From positions 40,810 to 104,809 of the forward strand of contig NZ_CANTJS010000004.1 in the NCBI RefSeq assembly GCF_947654275.1: 64,000 nt of DNA, written 5' to 3'. The notes below the pieces were generated by a model, which was given only the letters and a program-made list of their open reading frames with translations, was not told the origin of the DNA and did not search any database. The stretch is from an uncultured Oscillibacter sp. Lineage in GTDB: Bacteria; Bacillota; Clostridia; Oscillospirales; Oscillospiraceae. The position numbers and the translations under genes are program-made. This document shows positions 34,873 to 43,232 of this stretch, one piece after another (the first letter of the stretch is position 1; each line of letters begins with the position of its first letter).

Positions 34873-35337
34873 TTACTTCCCGATCTGAAGTCCCTCACTG
34901 ATGACGGTCTTCATGGTGTTCATCATGGTCACGTTGGCGGAATAGGCCTGGGTGGCCGCCATGGCGTCTGTCATTTCCTTGACCATGTCCACATTCGGCA
35001 TTTCCACATAGCCGTCCTCGTTGGCGTCGGGATGGGTGGGGTCATAAACCAGCTTCAGCGGGGAGGGGTCCTCCACAATCTGGGTGACCTTCACGCCGCC
35101 GATGGTGGACTGTCCTGCTCCGGGAGCCAGTCCGTCCGCCGCCCGGGCCATGGCCCGGCGGAAGCCGTCCCGCCCCGTCTCGGACTCAAAGACCACCATC
35201 TTGCGGCGGTACGCGCCGCCGTCATTTTCCGTGCGGGTGGTGGTGGAGTTGGTCACGTTCTCCGCCACGATGTCCAGGCGCAGCTGCTGGGCCGTCAGGC
35301 CCGAGGCCACGATGGACATGGAACTTAAAAATGCCAT
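34873..35337 (-). CDS. flgC: Proximal rod protein FlgC
   Basis: A 154-residue rod protein. The N-terminal axial motif (ASGLTAQQLRLDIVAENVTN) and the C-terminal YVEMPNVDMVKEMTDAMAA are typical of FlgC. GGAGA lies 7 nt before the ATG. About 200 nt separate it from flgB; that gap shows no gene. Confidence 0.95.
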   Translation of the reverse strand: MAFLSSMSIVASGLTAQQLRLDIVAENVTNSTTTRTENDGGAYRRKMVVFESETGRDGFRRAMARAADGLAPGAGQSTIGGVKVTQIVEDPSPLKLVYDPTHPDANEDGYVEMPNVDMVKEMTDAMAATQAYSANVTMMNTMKTVISEGLQIGK

Positions 35338-35541
35338 CGTTCATTCTCCATTTCTCTCCGCCTGTCCGGCGGGCCTCAGAGGCGCAAAGCCGGAAAGAGA
35401 GGCGGCGCCTCTCCCTCTCAACCGCCTGTTTCGGGTTCCTTCCCTTTGTCCCGGAGCACGTTCCCGCTCATAAGCCGGACCGCCTCCGTTCCTTCACTTT
35501 ATCAATGCAGACCAAAAGAGTATATAAGCGCGAATATCCCC

Positions 35542-35928
35542 TTACTGTCCGCGGACCGCAGAGCGGAGGATGGACAGGTCGCTGTTGATGGCGCTCATGA
35601 CATAGCGCATCTGATAGGCGTTCCGGATGGCCTCGGCGCTCTGGGCCGTGACGTTCACTCCGTTGTCATCCATCCGGGTCTGAACCGTCTGTTCCTCCAC
35701 GGCGAAGGGGGTCGCCTGAATCACCTGCCGCATCTGCTTCACCGGCGTCCTTCCCGCGGAGGCCCGCTGAAGCTTGCCCTTCAGGCTTTCCTCAAAGGTG
35801 ACGACCTTTTCCTTGTAGCCCGGCGTTTCGGCGTTGGTGATATTGTCCGCGATGGCCGCCTGCTTGGTCCACAAAAAGCCCAGAGACTTTTCCAGCATCA
35901 AAAAGGAGTTGCTCGACAGAATATCCAC
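35542..35928 (-). CDS. flgB: Proximal rod protein FlgB
   Basis: A 128-residue FlgB, first gene of the fla/che operon. The motif AAIADNITNAETPGYKEK and C-terminal AIRNAYQMRYVMSAINSDL are characteristic. The start is placed at GTG 35928 (VDILSSNSFLMLEKS) with AAGGG about 9 nt upstream, matching the usual 129-residue length; longer upstream reading is open but unlike the family. Confidence 0.93.
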   Translation of the reverse strand: MDILSSNSFLMLEKSLGFLWTKQAAIADNITNAETPGYKEKVVTFEESLKGKLQRASAGRTPVKQMRQVIQATPFAVEEQTVQTRMDDNGVNVTAQSAEAIRNAYQMRYVMSAINSDLSILRSAVRGQ

Positions 35929-36146
35929 TTCTTCCCACCCTTTCCAGCGTGAAAATACTCTCTCTTGAATTCCGCATAAAACTGCCGCAGTGCGCCGGCG
36001 GCGGCCAAAACGACCGCTTCCCGGCTTGCCATGGCGTACACAGCCCGTTTCATCCCCGGGCTTGGGCACGCCGGAGAAGCCCCGCAGGAAGGACTTTCAT
36101 CCCTCCGGGTACTCTCTGCTGACAGGTTTATTATGACTCACCGCCT

Positions 36147-36175
36147 ATTATGCACCATCCCCCTGGAAAAAGCAA
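36147..36175 (-). promoter_or_regulatory. Sigma-A-like promoter of the fla/che operon
   Basis: On the minus strand TTGCTT (36170-36175) and CATAAT (36147-36152) are separated by 17 nt. Transcription would begin near 36140, about 210 nt before flgB. The region 35929-36488 otherwise holds only this and the divergent promoter. Confidence 0.65.
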
Positions 36176-36355
36176 GCCCTTTTTTGAGAACCCTTCCTGC
36201 CAAGTTTTTCTTTCACGCCAAGGCTTTCAGCACTATTTACAATTTATTTTCCGTTTCCGTCAGTCCAGCCGGATTTTTTCAAAATAACTTTGGTGATTTT
36301 AACAATTTTCGTTTTTTGCTCAGAAATATCTCTTCTTCCGACTCTTCTCAATCTC

Positions 36356-36384
36356 TTGCTATTCAAACAGCTTTATGTTAAGAT
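36356..36384 (+). promoter_or_regulatory. Sigma-A-like promoter of the c-di-GMP phosphorelay operon
   Basis: TTGCTA (36356-36361), a 17-nt spacer and TAAGAT (36379-36384) precede the HD-GYP/GGDEF gene by about 100 nt. About 180 bp of AT-rich DNA separate it from the divergent flgB promoter, enough for a shared regulator site, though no operator palindrome is evident. Confidence 0.5.
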
Positions 36385-36488
36385 AATCGGTAACATGGGC
36401 CGCGAACCCGAAAAGCGCCCGCCGGAAACCGCCCAGCGGCGGCCTTTCGCCTCCTCCGGCCCGCACCGCCCATACCGTCCCCCGGAGA

Positions 36489-38639
36489 ATGAACCTAGAC
36501 AAGGATGTGATTCCCCTGAACAACCAGAAGAAGAAAAAGGAAACCATTTTAATTGTAGATGATTCGGACCTCAACCGGGCAATCCTGTCCGACATGCTGG
36601 CCCAGGACTACAATGTTCTCGAAGCAGAAAACGGCCAGGAGGGTGTGGACATCCTTGAGGAGCTGAGCAAGGATCACCCCGATCTCTCGTCGGTTCTCTC
36701 GCTGATCCTGCTGGATATCGTGATGCCGGTGATGAACGGCTTTCAGATGCTGGAGATCATGCGGGAACGGCTGTGGATTGAGGACGTCCCTGTCATCATG
36801 ATTTCCGCCGAAAAGGACTCCGCCAACATCGAGCGGGCCTATGACCTGGGTGTGACGGACTTCATCGCCCGCCCCTTTGACGCCCTCATTGTCCACCATC
36901 GTGTCATCAACACCATTCTGCTGGACGCCAAGCAGAAAAAGCTGGCGAGCATGGTGGCGGACCAGATCTATGAGAAGGAACAGCGCAGCAGCCTGATGAT
37001 TGATATTCTCAGCCACATCGTGGAATTCCGCAACGGCGAAAGCGGCCTCCATGTGCTCCATGTCCGCACCATCACGGAAATGCTGCTGGACCGTCTGGCC
37101 CAGAAGACCAGCCGGTACAACCTGACTCCCTCCGTCATCTCCCTGATCGGCACCGCCTCCGCCCTCCACGACATCGGAAAGATTTCCGTGGACGAGAAAA
37201 TCCTCAACAAGCCCGGCAGGCTCACCGATGAGGAATTTGCCATTATGAAGTCCCACGCCAAAATCGGCGCGGACATGCTGGAGGGCCTGTCCATCCATCA
37301 GAACGAGCCCCTGGTGAAGGTGGCCTATGAAATCTGCCGCTGGCACCACGAGCGCTATGACGGCCGCGGCTATCCCGACGGTCTCAAGGGCGACGAGATT
37401 CCCATTTCCGCCCAGATGGTGGCTCTGGCCGACGTGTATGACGCCCTGACCTCCAAGCGGGTTTACAAGCCCCCCTTCTCCCACGAGCAGGCGGTGCAGA
37501 TGATTGCGGAAGGCCAGTGCGGAGCCTTCAACCCCCTGGTTCTGGAGTGTCTGACGGAGATATCCGAAAGCATCCGGGACGAGATGGGAAGCGTGGACCC
37601 CACCCGTCAGAACCGCCGCGAGATGCAGACCGTCCTTCAGGAAATGGGCCGCCACGAGGAGCTTACCGCCTCCGAGCGCACCCTTCAGCTCCTGGAGCAC
37701 GAGCGTATGAAATACAGCTATTTCGCCGCCATGTCCAAGGAAATCCAGTTTGAATTCACCACCTCCCCCGCCATGGTCTCCCTCTCCACCTGGGGCGCGA
37801 AGCATCTGGGCCTGGACGAGATTATCATGGACCCGCTCCACAGCAGCAAGGTCTTTTCCGTCCTGGACGCCGACGCCTGCCGGAGCCTTTCCAACACCCT
37901 GCGCAGCACCAGCCCCGACCAGCCGGACATCAGCTTTGACTGCCAGCTGAACTATCAGGGCGACCTGCGCTGGACCCGCATCGTGGCCCGGGCCGTCTGG
38001 TCCAGCGACGAGCCCCCCCGCTACACCGGCGCCCTGGGCAAGGCCATCGACATCCATGACTCCCGCATGCGGCTGGACAATCTGGAGCGCCTGGCCTCTC
38101 ACGACACGCTGACGGGCCTTCTGAACCACGCCTACGCCAAAAAACGCATTCTGGAGCGGATAACCAGCCGTCCCGGCTCCTCCTATGCCATGGTGATCTT
38201 TGACCTGGACCATTTCAAAAGCGCCAACGACAACTACGGGCATTCCTTTGGCGACCAGGTTCTGATTTATCTTGCTGACCTGCTCCGCCAGAGCATCCGG
38301 GGCGGCGACATCGCCGCCCGGGCCGGCGGGGACGAGTTCGTGATTTTCCTGGAGTACAAAGAGGAGATTGAAACCATTATCGACCGGATTTTCCACTCGC
38401 TGTGCGGCCAGTATAAGGATTTCCCCATCTCCATCAGCATGGGCGTCGCCCTCTCGCCGGCGCTCCCCCGGGACTATGATTCCCTGTTCCACGCCGCCGA
38501 TCAGGCGCTGTACACCGCCAAGCGCAGCGGCCGGGGCCGGTACTGCTTCTATGACGACACCATGAGCAACACCTTCTGCGCCACCGTCCGCCACGATGCG
38601 CCGGACGCCGCGGAACATCAAAAGGAGGAACGGACATGA
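36489..38639 (+). CDS. Receiver / HD-GYP / PAS-like / GGDEF bifunctional c-di-GMP enzyme
   Basis: A 716-residue protein with four modules: receiver (about 18-145, phospho-Asp D76 in ILLDIVMPVMNG), HD-GYP phosphodiesterase (about 165-365; H227-D228 in SALHDIGK, then RWHHERYDGRGYPDGL), a PAS-like region (about 400-530), and GGDEF cyclase (about 545-690; GGDEF at 613-617). Both catalytic signatures are intact, and an RGGD inhibitory site lies five residues before GGDEF. It can therefore in principle both make and degrade c-di-GMP under control of phosphorylation. It overlaps the HPt gene (ATGA). The ribosome site is weak, with GGAGA touching the ATG. Confidence 0.93.
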   Translation: MNLDKDVIPLNNQKKKKETILIVDDSDLNRAILSDMLAQDYNVLEAENGQEGVDILEELSKDHPDLSSVLSLILLDIVMPVMNGFQMLEIMRERLWIEDVPVIMISAEKDSANIERAYDLGVTDFIARPFDALIVHHRVINTILLDAKQKKLASMVADQIYEKEQRSSLMIDILSHIVEFRNGESGLHVLHVRTITEMLLDRLAQKTSRYNLTPSVISLIGTASALHDIGKISVDEKILNKPGRLTDEEFAIMKSHAKIGADMLEGLSIHQNEPLVKVAYEICRWHHERYDGRGYPDGLKGDEIPISAQMVALADVYDALTSKRVYKPPFSHEQAVQMIAEGQCGAFNPLVLECLTEISESIRDEMGSVDPTRQNRREMQTVLQEMGRHEELTASERTLQLLEHERMKYSYFAAMSKEIQFEFTTSPAMVSLSTWGAKHLGLDEIIMDPLHSSKVFSVLDADACRSLSNTLRSTSPDQPDISFDCQLNYQGDLRWTRIVARAVWSSDEPPRYTGALGKAIDIHDSRMRLDNLERLASHDTLTGLLNHAYAKKRILERITSRPGSSYAMVIFDLDHFKSANDNYGHSFGDQVLIYLADLLRQSIRGGDIAARAGGDEFVIFLEYKEEIETIIDRIFHSLCGQYKDFPISISMGVALSPALPRDYDSLFHAADQALYTAKRSGRGRYCFYDDTMSNTFCATVRHDAPDAAEHQKEERT

Positions 38640-38995
38640 CGCTTCAAGAGTGCTATGCCGCCATGGGCGGCGACTACAACGACGCCATCGGACGCCTGCG
38701 CAGCGAACGGCTGGTGCAGAAATTTGTGCTGAAATTCGCTGAGGACGGAAGCTATTCCCTGCTGCAAAGCTCCCTGGCGGACTCCAACTATGACGAGGCC
38801 TTCCGGGCCGCCCACACCATCAAGGGCGTCTGCCAGAACCTGAGCCTGACCCGGCTGGCAGACTCCAGCAGCGCCCTTTGCGAGTCCCTCCGGGGCGGAA
38901 CGCCTCCCGCCTCCGGCCTGGCCGAGCAGGTCAGCACGGATTATCAGGAGACCATCTCCGCCATCCAGACATTCCGGGAGGGGATCTCCGGATGA
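38636..38995 (+). CDS. Stand-alone histidine phosphotransfer (HPt) protein
   Basis: A 119-residue helical protein with the HPt signature FRAAHTIKGVCQNLSL, phospho-accepting His60. It should shuttle phosphate between the receivers of the hybrid kinase encoded next and the receiver of the upstream HD-GYP/GGDEF protein. It overlaps both neighbours by 4 nt (ATGA), giving near-equimolar, coupled translation. Confidence 0.92.
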   Translation: MTLQECYAAMGGDYNDAIGRLRSERLVQKFVLKFAEDGSYSLLQSSLADSNYDEAFRAAHTIKGVCQNLSLTRLADSSSALCESLRGGTPPASGLAEQVSTDYQETISAIQTFREGISG

Positions 38996-41550
38996 AAGAA
39001 CAGCAGAGGCACTCCAAACGCTTTCTCACCTGGAGTCTGATTGCGGTGCTGGCTCTCTGCGCCCTTGTCTTCTCTTTCCTGATTTTCTTCATGACTCAGA
39101 AAAGCACCGACACCATCAGCCAGGTGGGCGGTATCTACATGAACGGCATGAGCGAGAAGATTTCCCAGCATTTCAAGACGACCATTGAACTGCGCCTCAG
39201 CCAGGTGGAGGCTCTGGTAGAGACCATCCCCCCGGGCAGCGCCGACCCCGCCACGCTGAGGGAGGAACTGACCTACAGCGCCCAGGCCCGGGGCTTCGAG
39301 TCCCTGGCCTTCTATTCCAGAGACGGCCGGCTTGACATGATTTACGGCGAGGAATCCGCCATCACGGACCCGGCGCCCTTTCTGGAGTCCCTGAACCACG
39401 GCGAGCAGAAGGTGGCGGTGGGCCTCTCCTCCCGGGGGGAAAAGGTCATTCTCCTGGGCGTGTCCACCGACTATACCCTCCCCGGCGATTTTGAGTGCAC
39501 CGCCCTGGTGGGCACGCTGACCGCCGATTACATTGCCGAGACCCTCTCCCTCTACTCGGACGAGAGCCTGGTCTACTCCCACATCATCCGCCGGGACGGC
39601 AGCTTTGTCATCCGCAGCGGAGACGCCTTCCGGGACAACTATTTCGACCGCATCCTGTCCCTCTTTGAGGGGGAGAACGACGCGGACGGCCAACGGTACA
39701 CGGAGGAGCTCCGGGACGCCATGAACGAAGAGCGGGATTACTCCACCGTGCTCCAGTTCGGAAACGAGCGGCGGCACCTGTACTGCACCCAGCTGGCTTA
39801 TTCCGAGTGGTATCTGGTAACCGTCCTGCCCTACGGTGAGCTGGACGTAGCCGTCAACGACCTCAGCAGCACCTGGATTGCAATGGCTCTGGCCGGCTTC
39901 ACCGTGATCTTCCTGGCCATGCTTCTGGTCTTCGCGGCCTATTCCCGGCTGCTCAACCAGCAGATGGAGGAGCTGGAGGCCGCCCGTCAGGAGGCCATCC
40001 ACGCCAACCGGGCCAAGAGCGAATTCCTCTCCAACATGTCCCATGACATCCGCACACCCATGAACGCCATTGTGGGCATGACGGCCATCGCCACAGCCAA
40101 CATCGGCAACACCCAGCAGGTCCAGAACTGCCTGAAAAAGATCACCCTCTCCAGCCGGCACCTGCTGGGCCTCATCAACGATGTTCTGGACATGAGCAAA
40201 ATCGAAAGCGGCAAGCTGACACTGAATACAGACCAGATCTCCCTGCGGGAGGTGATGGACAGCATCGTCAGCATCGTTCAGCCCCAGGTCCGGGCCAAGC
40301 ACCAGCACTTTGACGTGTTCATCCATGACATCTCCACGGAAAATGTCTGCTGCGACAGCGTCCGGCTGAATCAGGTTCTCATCAATATTCTGGGCAACGC
40401 CATCAAGTTCACCCCTGACGGAGGCTCGATTCAGGTCTGCCTGTACGAGGAGCCCTCCCAGCTGGGAGAGAACTATGTCCGCACCCACATCATTATAAAG
40501 GACAACGGCATCGGCATGACGCCGGACTTCCAGGCCAAAATCTTCGAGTCCTTTGTCCGGGAGGACAGCGCCCGGGTGCGCCGGACCGAGGGCTCCGGCC
40601 TGGGCATGGCCATCACCAAATACATTGTGGACGCCATGGGCGGCGCCATCACCCTCAAGAGCGCCCTGGGAGAGGGCAGCGAATTCCATGTCACCCTGGA
40701 CCTGGAACGGGCCTCCGTTCTGGAGGAGGACATGATCCTGCCGGAGTGGAATCTCCTGGTGGTGGACGACGACCAGCAGCTCTGCGAGAGCGCCGCCGCC
40801 TCCTTGAAGTCCATCGGCATCAAGGCGGACTGCGCGCTGGACGCCGAGAGCGCCATCGAGATGATTATCCGCCGCCGGGATCAGCGGGACAACTACCACG
40901 TCATTCTCCTGGACTGGAAGCTGCCGGGTATGGACGGCATCACCGCCGCCAAGGAAATCCGCCGCCGCTTCGGCAGCGACACGCCCATCCTCCTGATTTC
41001 CGCCTACGACTGGAGTGAAATCGAGTCGGAGGCCAAAGAGGCGGGCATCTCCGGCTTCATCTCCAAGCCCCTGTTCAAGTCCACCCTGTTCTATGGGCTG
41101 AAGCCCCTGATTGAGACCCAGATTCCCGCGAAGGAGCAGGCCCCGAAGACCCCCAGCAGCCTCAGCGGCCGGAAGATCCTGCTGGCGGAGGACAACGACC
41201 TGAACTGGGAAATCGCCCAGGAGCTCCTTACCGAGGAGCTGGGCCTGGACCTGGAGTGGGCAGAGAACGGCGAGATCTGCGTCGACAAGTTCCTGGCCTC
41301 GCCGGTGGGCTTCTACGAGGCCATTCTCATGGACCTCCGGATGCCTGTGATGACGGGCTACGAGGCCACCGCCGCCATCCGCAGCCTGGACCGCCCCGAC
41401 GCCGACATCCCCATCATCGCCATGACCGCCGACGCCTTCTCGGAGGACATCCAGCGCTGTCTGGACTGCGGCATGAACGCCCATGTGGCCAAGCCCATCG
41501 ACGTCCGGGAGATTTCCCGGCTGCTGGAAAAATTCATCAGGCTTTCATAA
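38992..41550 (+). CDS. Membrane hybrid histidine kinase with two receivers
   Basis: An 852-residue sensor kinase. Membrane helices at about 11-33 and 297-320 enclose a large extracellular sensor of Cache-like size. The HisKA domain carries H351 (NMSHDIRTPMNAIVGM), the ATPase domain the N and G boxes (INILGNAIKF, DNGIGM, GSGLGMAI), followed by two receivers with D641 (LLDWKLPGMDG) and D781 (LMDLRMPVMTG). A His-Asp-His-Asp relay through the HPt protein is expected. The start follows GGGAGGGG and overlaps the HPt stop. No cytoplasmic PAS domain lies before HisKA. Confidence 0.93.
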   Translation: MKEQQRHSKRFLTWSLIAVLALCALVFSFLIFFMTQKSTDTISQVGGIYMNGMSEKISQHFKTTIELRLSQVEALVETIPPGSADPATLREELTYSAQARGFESLAFYSRDGRLDMIYGEESAITDPAPFLESLNHGEQKVAVGLSSRGEKVILLGVSTDYTLPGDFECTALVGTLTADYIAETLSLYSDESLVYSHIIRRDGSFVIRSGDAFRDNYFDRILSLFEGENDADGQRYTEELRDAMNEERDYSTVLQFGNERRHLYCTQLAYSEWYLVTVLPYGELDVAVNDLSSTWIAMALAGFTVIFLAMLLVFAAYSRLLNQQMEELEAARQEAIHANRAKSEFLSNMSHDIRTPMNAIVGMTAIATANIGNTQQVQNCLKKITLSSRHLLGLINDVLDMSKIESGKLTLNTDQISLREVMDSIVSIVQPQVRAKHQHFDVFIHDISTENVCCDSVRLNQVLINILGNAIKFTPDGGSIQVCLYEEPSQLGENYVRTHIIIKDNGIGMTPDFQAKIFESFVREDSARVRRTEGSGLGMAITKYIVDAMGGAITLKSALGEGSEFHVTLDLERASVLEEDMILPEWNLLVVDDDQQLCESAAASLKSIGIKADCALDAESAIEMIIRRRDQRDNYHVILLDWKLPGMDGITAAKEIRRRFGSDTPILLISAYDWSEIESEAKEAGISGFISKPLFKSTLFYGLKPLIETQIPAKEQAPKTPSSLSGRKILLAEDNDLNWEIAQELLTEELGLDLEWAENGEICVDKFLASPVGFYEAILMDLRMPVMTGYEATAAIRSLDRPDADIPIIAMTADAFSEDIQRCLDCGMNAHVAKPIDVREISRLLEKFIRLS

Positions 41551-41562
41551 AGGAGGGCCCCT

Positions 41563-42111
41563 ATGGGATGGATACACAAGCAGGAGGAATTCTGGGACAG
41601 CTATTCCCAAAGTCTCCGCTGCCCCCTCTGGGGCGCGGAGGCCGGGCTTTCCCTCCACTACACCAACAACGGCCAGGACTGCGGAAAACAGCTGGAGCGT
41701 CTTGCCGGGGCCGCAGACCGCTGCCTGAACTGGCTGGAGGCCCATCAGGCGGACATCTTCTCCGCCATTGAGGCAGGCGGCCTTTATGATGCCGCCGCGG
41801 AAGCTGTGGAGGACCTGGCGGACGATGAGGAATATGCCGAGATTCTGGAAGAGGACGGCGCGGCCTGGCTCCTGCTGGATGGGGTCGAACGCATTCCCCT
41901 CCCCTATCGAAAAGAGGACTTTTTCCGGAGCCTGTTTGTGGAGGACCTGTCCATCTCAGCGGATTTCAAGTCGTCAAGATTCATCGCGGACCTCTTCCTC
42001 GGCATGTCCCCCAACGTCTTTGGCGATCACAGCATCGAAATTTTCCTGAAGGGCGATTTCGCCCGGGACCAGCCGGCTTACAGGGTCACGGTCAACGGCC
42101 TTGCCGGATAA
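41563..42111 (+). CDS. Uncharacterised acidic protein downstream of phosphorelay
   Basis: A 182-residue soluble acidic protein that I do not recognise with certainty. It has an internal helical, Glu/Asp-rich stretch (AVEDLADDEEYAEILEEDG) and a C-terminal segment with the pattern LGMSPNVFGDHSIEIFLKGD, faintly like DUF2262-type proteins. AAAGGAGG sits 6 nt before the ATG, and only 12 nt separate it from the hybrid kinase, so it is the last gene of the phosphorelay operon; a terminator follows. Its link to signalling is by position only. Confidence 0.75.
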   Translation: MGWIHKQEEFWDSYSQSLRCPLWGAEAGLSLHYTNNGQDCGKQLERLAGAADRCLNWLEAHQADIFSAIEAGGLYDAAAEAVEDLADDEEYAEILEEDGAAWLLLDGVERIPLPYRKEDFFRSLFVEDLSISADFKSSRFIADLFLGMSPNVFGDHSIEIFLKGDFARDQPAYRVTVNGLAG

Positions 42112-42122
42112 ACAGAAGCAAG

Positions 42123-42160
42123 GGGCGGAGGGGAGCCATCCCCTCCGCCCTGTTTCCTCT
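42123..42160 (+). terminator. Intrinsic terminator of the phosphorelay operon
   Basis: GGGCGGAGGGG (42123-42133) pairs with CCCCTCCGCCC (42140-42150) across a 6-nt loop, followed by a T-rich stretch. Confidence 0.85.
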
Positions 42161-42242
42161 TTCGGAATCACCCGGCCCCTGCGGAGTCAGGACCCGCCGG
42201 CTGTACAAAAATCGTTTTCTGGCCCTCTTCCCCTGAAAAGGA

Positions 42243-42321
42243 TGGCCCGGTCAGGGGACCGGGCCCCACACTTCTTCTACCGGCAGAACACCCTGTGGGG
42301 CCTGGTCCCCTGACCAGGCCA
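42243..42321. repeat. Large inverted repeat with self-palindromic arms
   Basis: Arms 42243-42270 and 42294-42321 are complementary at 26 of 28 positions, and both exceptions are G-T compatible. Each arm is itself a hairpin (CCCGGTC/GACCGGG type), so it can form either one long stem or two side-by-side hairpins. It lies in the 499-bp gap after the phosphorelay operon. Confidence 0.7.
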
Positions 42322-42376
42322 TTTTTCCGCCGGAGCCCCAAAAGACGGGGCACAGCACCCGCAGGGGGCCGCCCCG

Positions 42377-42435
42377 TCCCCCGAAGGCATGGAGAGCCCG
42401 AAAGAACGGGAGGGGACAGAGCCCCTCCCCTACAG
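42377..42435. repeat. Dispersed repeat R1, copy 1
   Basis: Contains the hairpin GGGAGGGGACAGAGCCCCTC followed by CCCTACAGG; the unit recurs at 45047-45107 with few changes. A similar hairpin with different stem, GGGCCGCCGAGGGCGGCGGC then CCCTACA, follows at about 42466-42493. Confidence 0.7.
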
Positions 42436-42531
42436 GACCGACCCGATGTGAGGCCCTTGTACCGGCGGGCCGCCGAGGGCGGCGGCCCCTACATCATGGA
42501 TGAGCGGACACGCCCTCCGGAGCCGCGGGGC

Positions 42532-42560
42532 TTGACAGCCCGGCGGCTTTCCTGTATACT
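42532..42560 (+). promoter_or_regulatory. Strong sigma-A promoter for the DUF4180 gene
   Basis: A perfect TTGACA (42532-42537), 17-nt spacer and TATACT (42555-42560) lie 51 nt upstream of the start codon. Confidence 0.85.
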
Positions 42561-42610
42561 GTGGCACTAACTGGAACTTGTACCGCGATATTGAAAAAGG
42601 AGGAACCAGC

Positions 42611-42979
42611 ATGAAAATCGAATCTATCTGTGAAAACGGTGTGTCTCTCGCGGTCATTTCCAGCGATGAGCCTGTCATCATCGACGGCCCTTCCGCCCTG
42701 GACCTGGCCATGACGGTCAAATATCAGACCGGCGCGTCCGCCCTCGTTCTGGACAAAGAGGCGGTCTGCGAGGATTTCTTCATCCTCAGCAGCGGACTGG
42801 CGGGGGACGTTCTTCAAAAATACATCAACTACCACATCCGGGCTGCCATTTACGGGGATTACACCCGTTACACCAGCAAGCCCCTCAGGGACTTCATCTA
42901 TGAGTCCAATCACGGGAAGGACTTCTTCTTTACGGCGACGAAAGAGGAGGCCATCCAAAAACTGACCCAGCCGCGGTAG
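42611..42979 (+). CDS. DUF4180 family protein
   Basis: A 122-residue cytosolic protein of unknown function. The segment YHIRAAIYGDYTRYTSKPLR and the terminal FIYESNHGKDFFFTATKEEA are the DUF4180 hallmarks. The ATG at 42611 has AGGAGG 8 nt upstream; a strong own promoter and an own terminator make it a single-gene unit. No pathway can be assigned from its surroundings. Confidence 0.85.
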   Translation: MKIESICENGVSLAVISSDEPVIIDGPSALDLAMTVKYQTGASALVLDKEAVCEDFFILSSGLAGDVLQKYINYHIRAAIYGDYTRYTSKPLRDFIYESNHGKDFFFTATKEEAIQKLTQPR

Positions 42980-43008
42980 CGGCAGCGCACAGGTTCCGGT
43001 GCCCCGGG

Positions 43009-43037
43009 GCCGTCCATGGCGGACGGCTCCTTTTTTC
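43009..43037 (+). terminator. Intrinsic terminator after the DUF4180 gene
   Basis: GCCGTCC (43009-43015) pairs with GGACGGC (43021-43027), followed by TCC and six T. Confidence 0.85.
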
Positions 43038-43169
43038 TGCCAGGACAACGGCATATGTATTAAAAATAATCCGGTTTCTTCTCGGTCTTCCCGGATTCTC
43101 AAACTCCACATTTTAAATGTTGCCCTGTTTTTTCTGCCCATCCCTCTTTTCTTTCCTGCAAAAGTGTGA

Positions 43170-43175
43170 TATAGT
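43170..43175 (+). promoter_or_regulatory. Possible -10 box of fhs
   Basis: TATAGT lies 57 nt before the fhs start in a T-rich region; no good -35 hexamer is evident. I saw no tetrahydrofolate-riboswitch-like structure in 43040-43232. Confidence 0.35.
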
Positions 43176-43232
43176 CATCCCATCAAAAGTCATACCTTTC
43201 CCGCCCCACAACACAAAGGAGGAGGATGCACG

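Noticed and set aside
43040..43232. Tetrahydrofolate riboswitch before fhs
   Set aside because: The region is T-rich and I could not find the paired elements or conserved core of that riboswitch.
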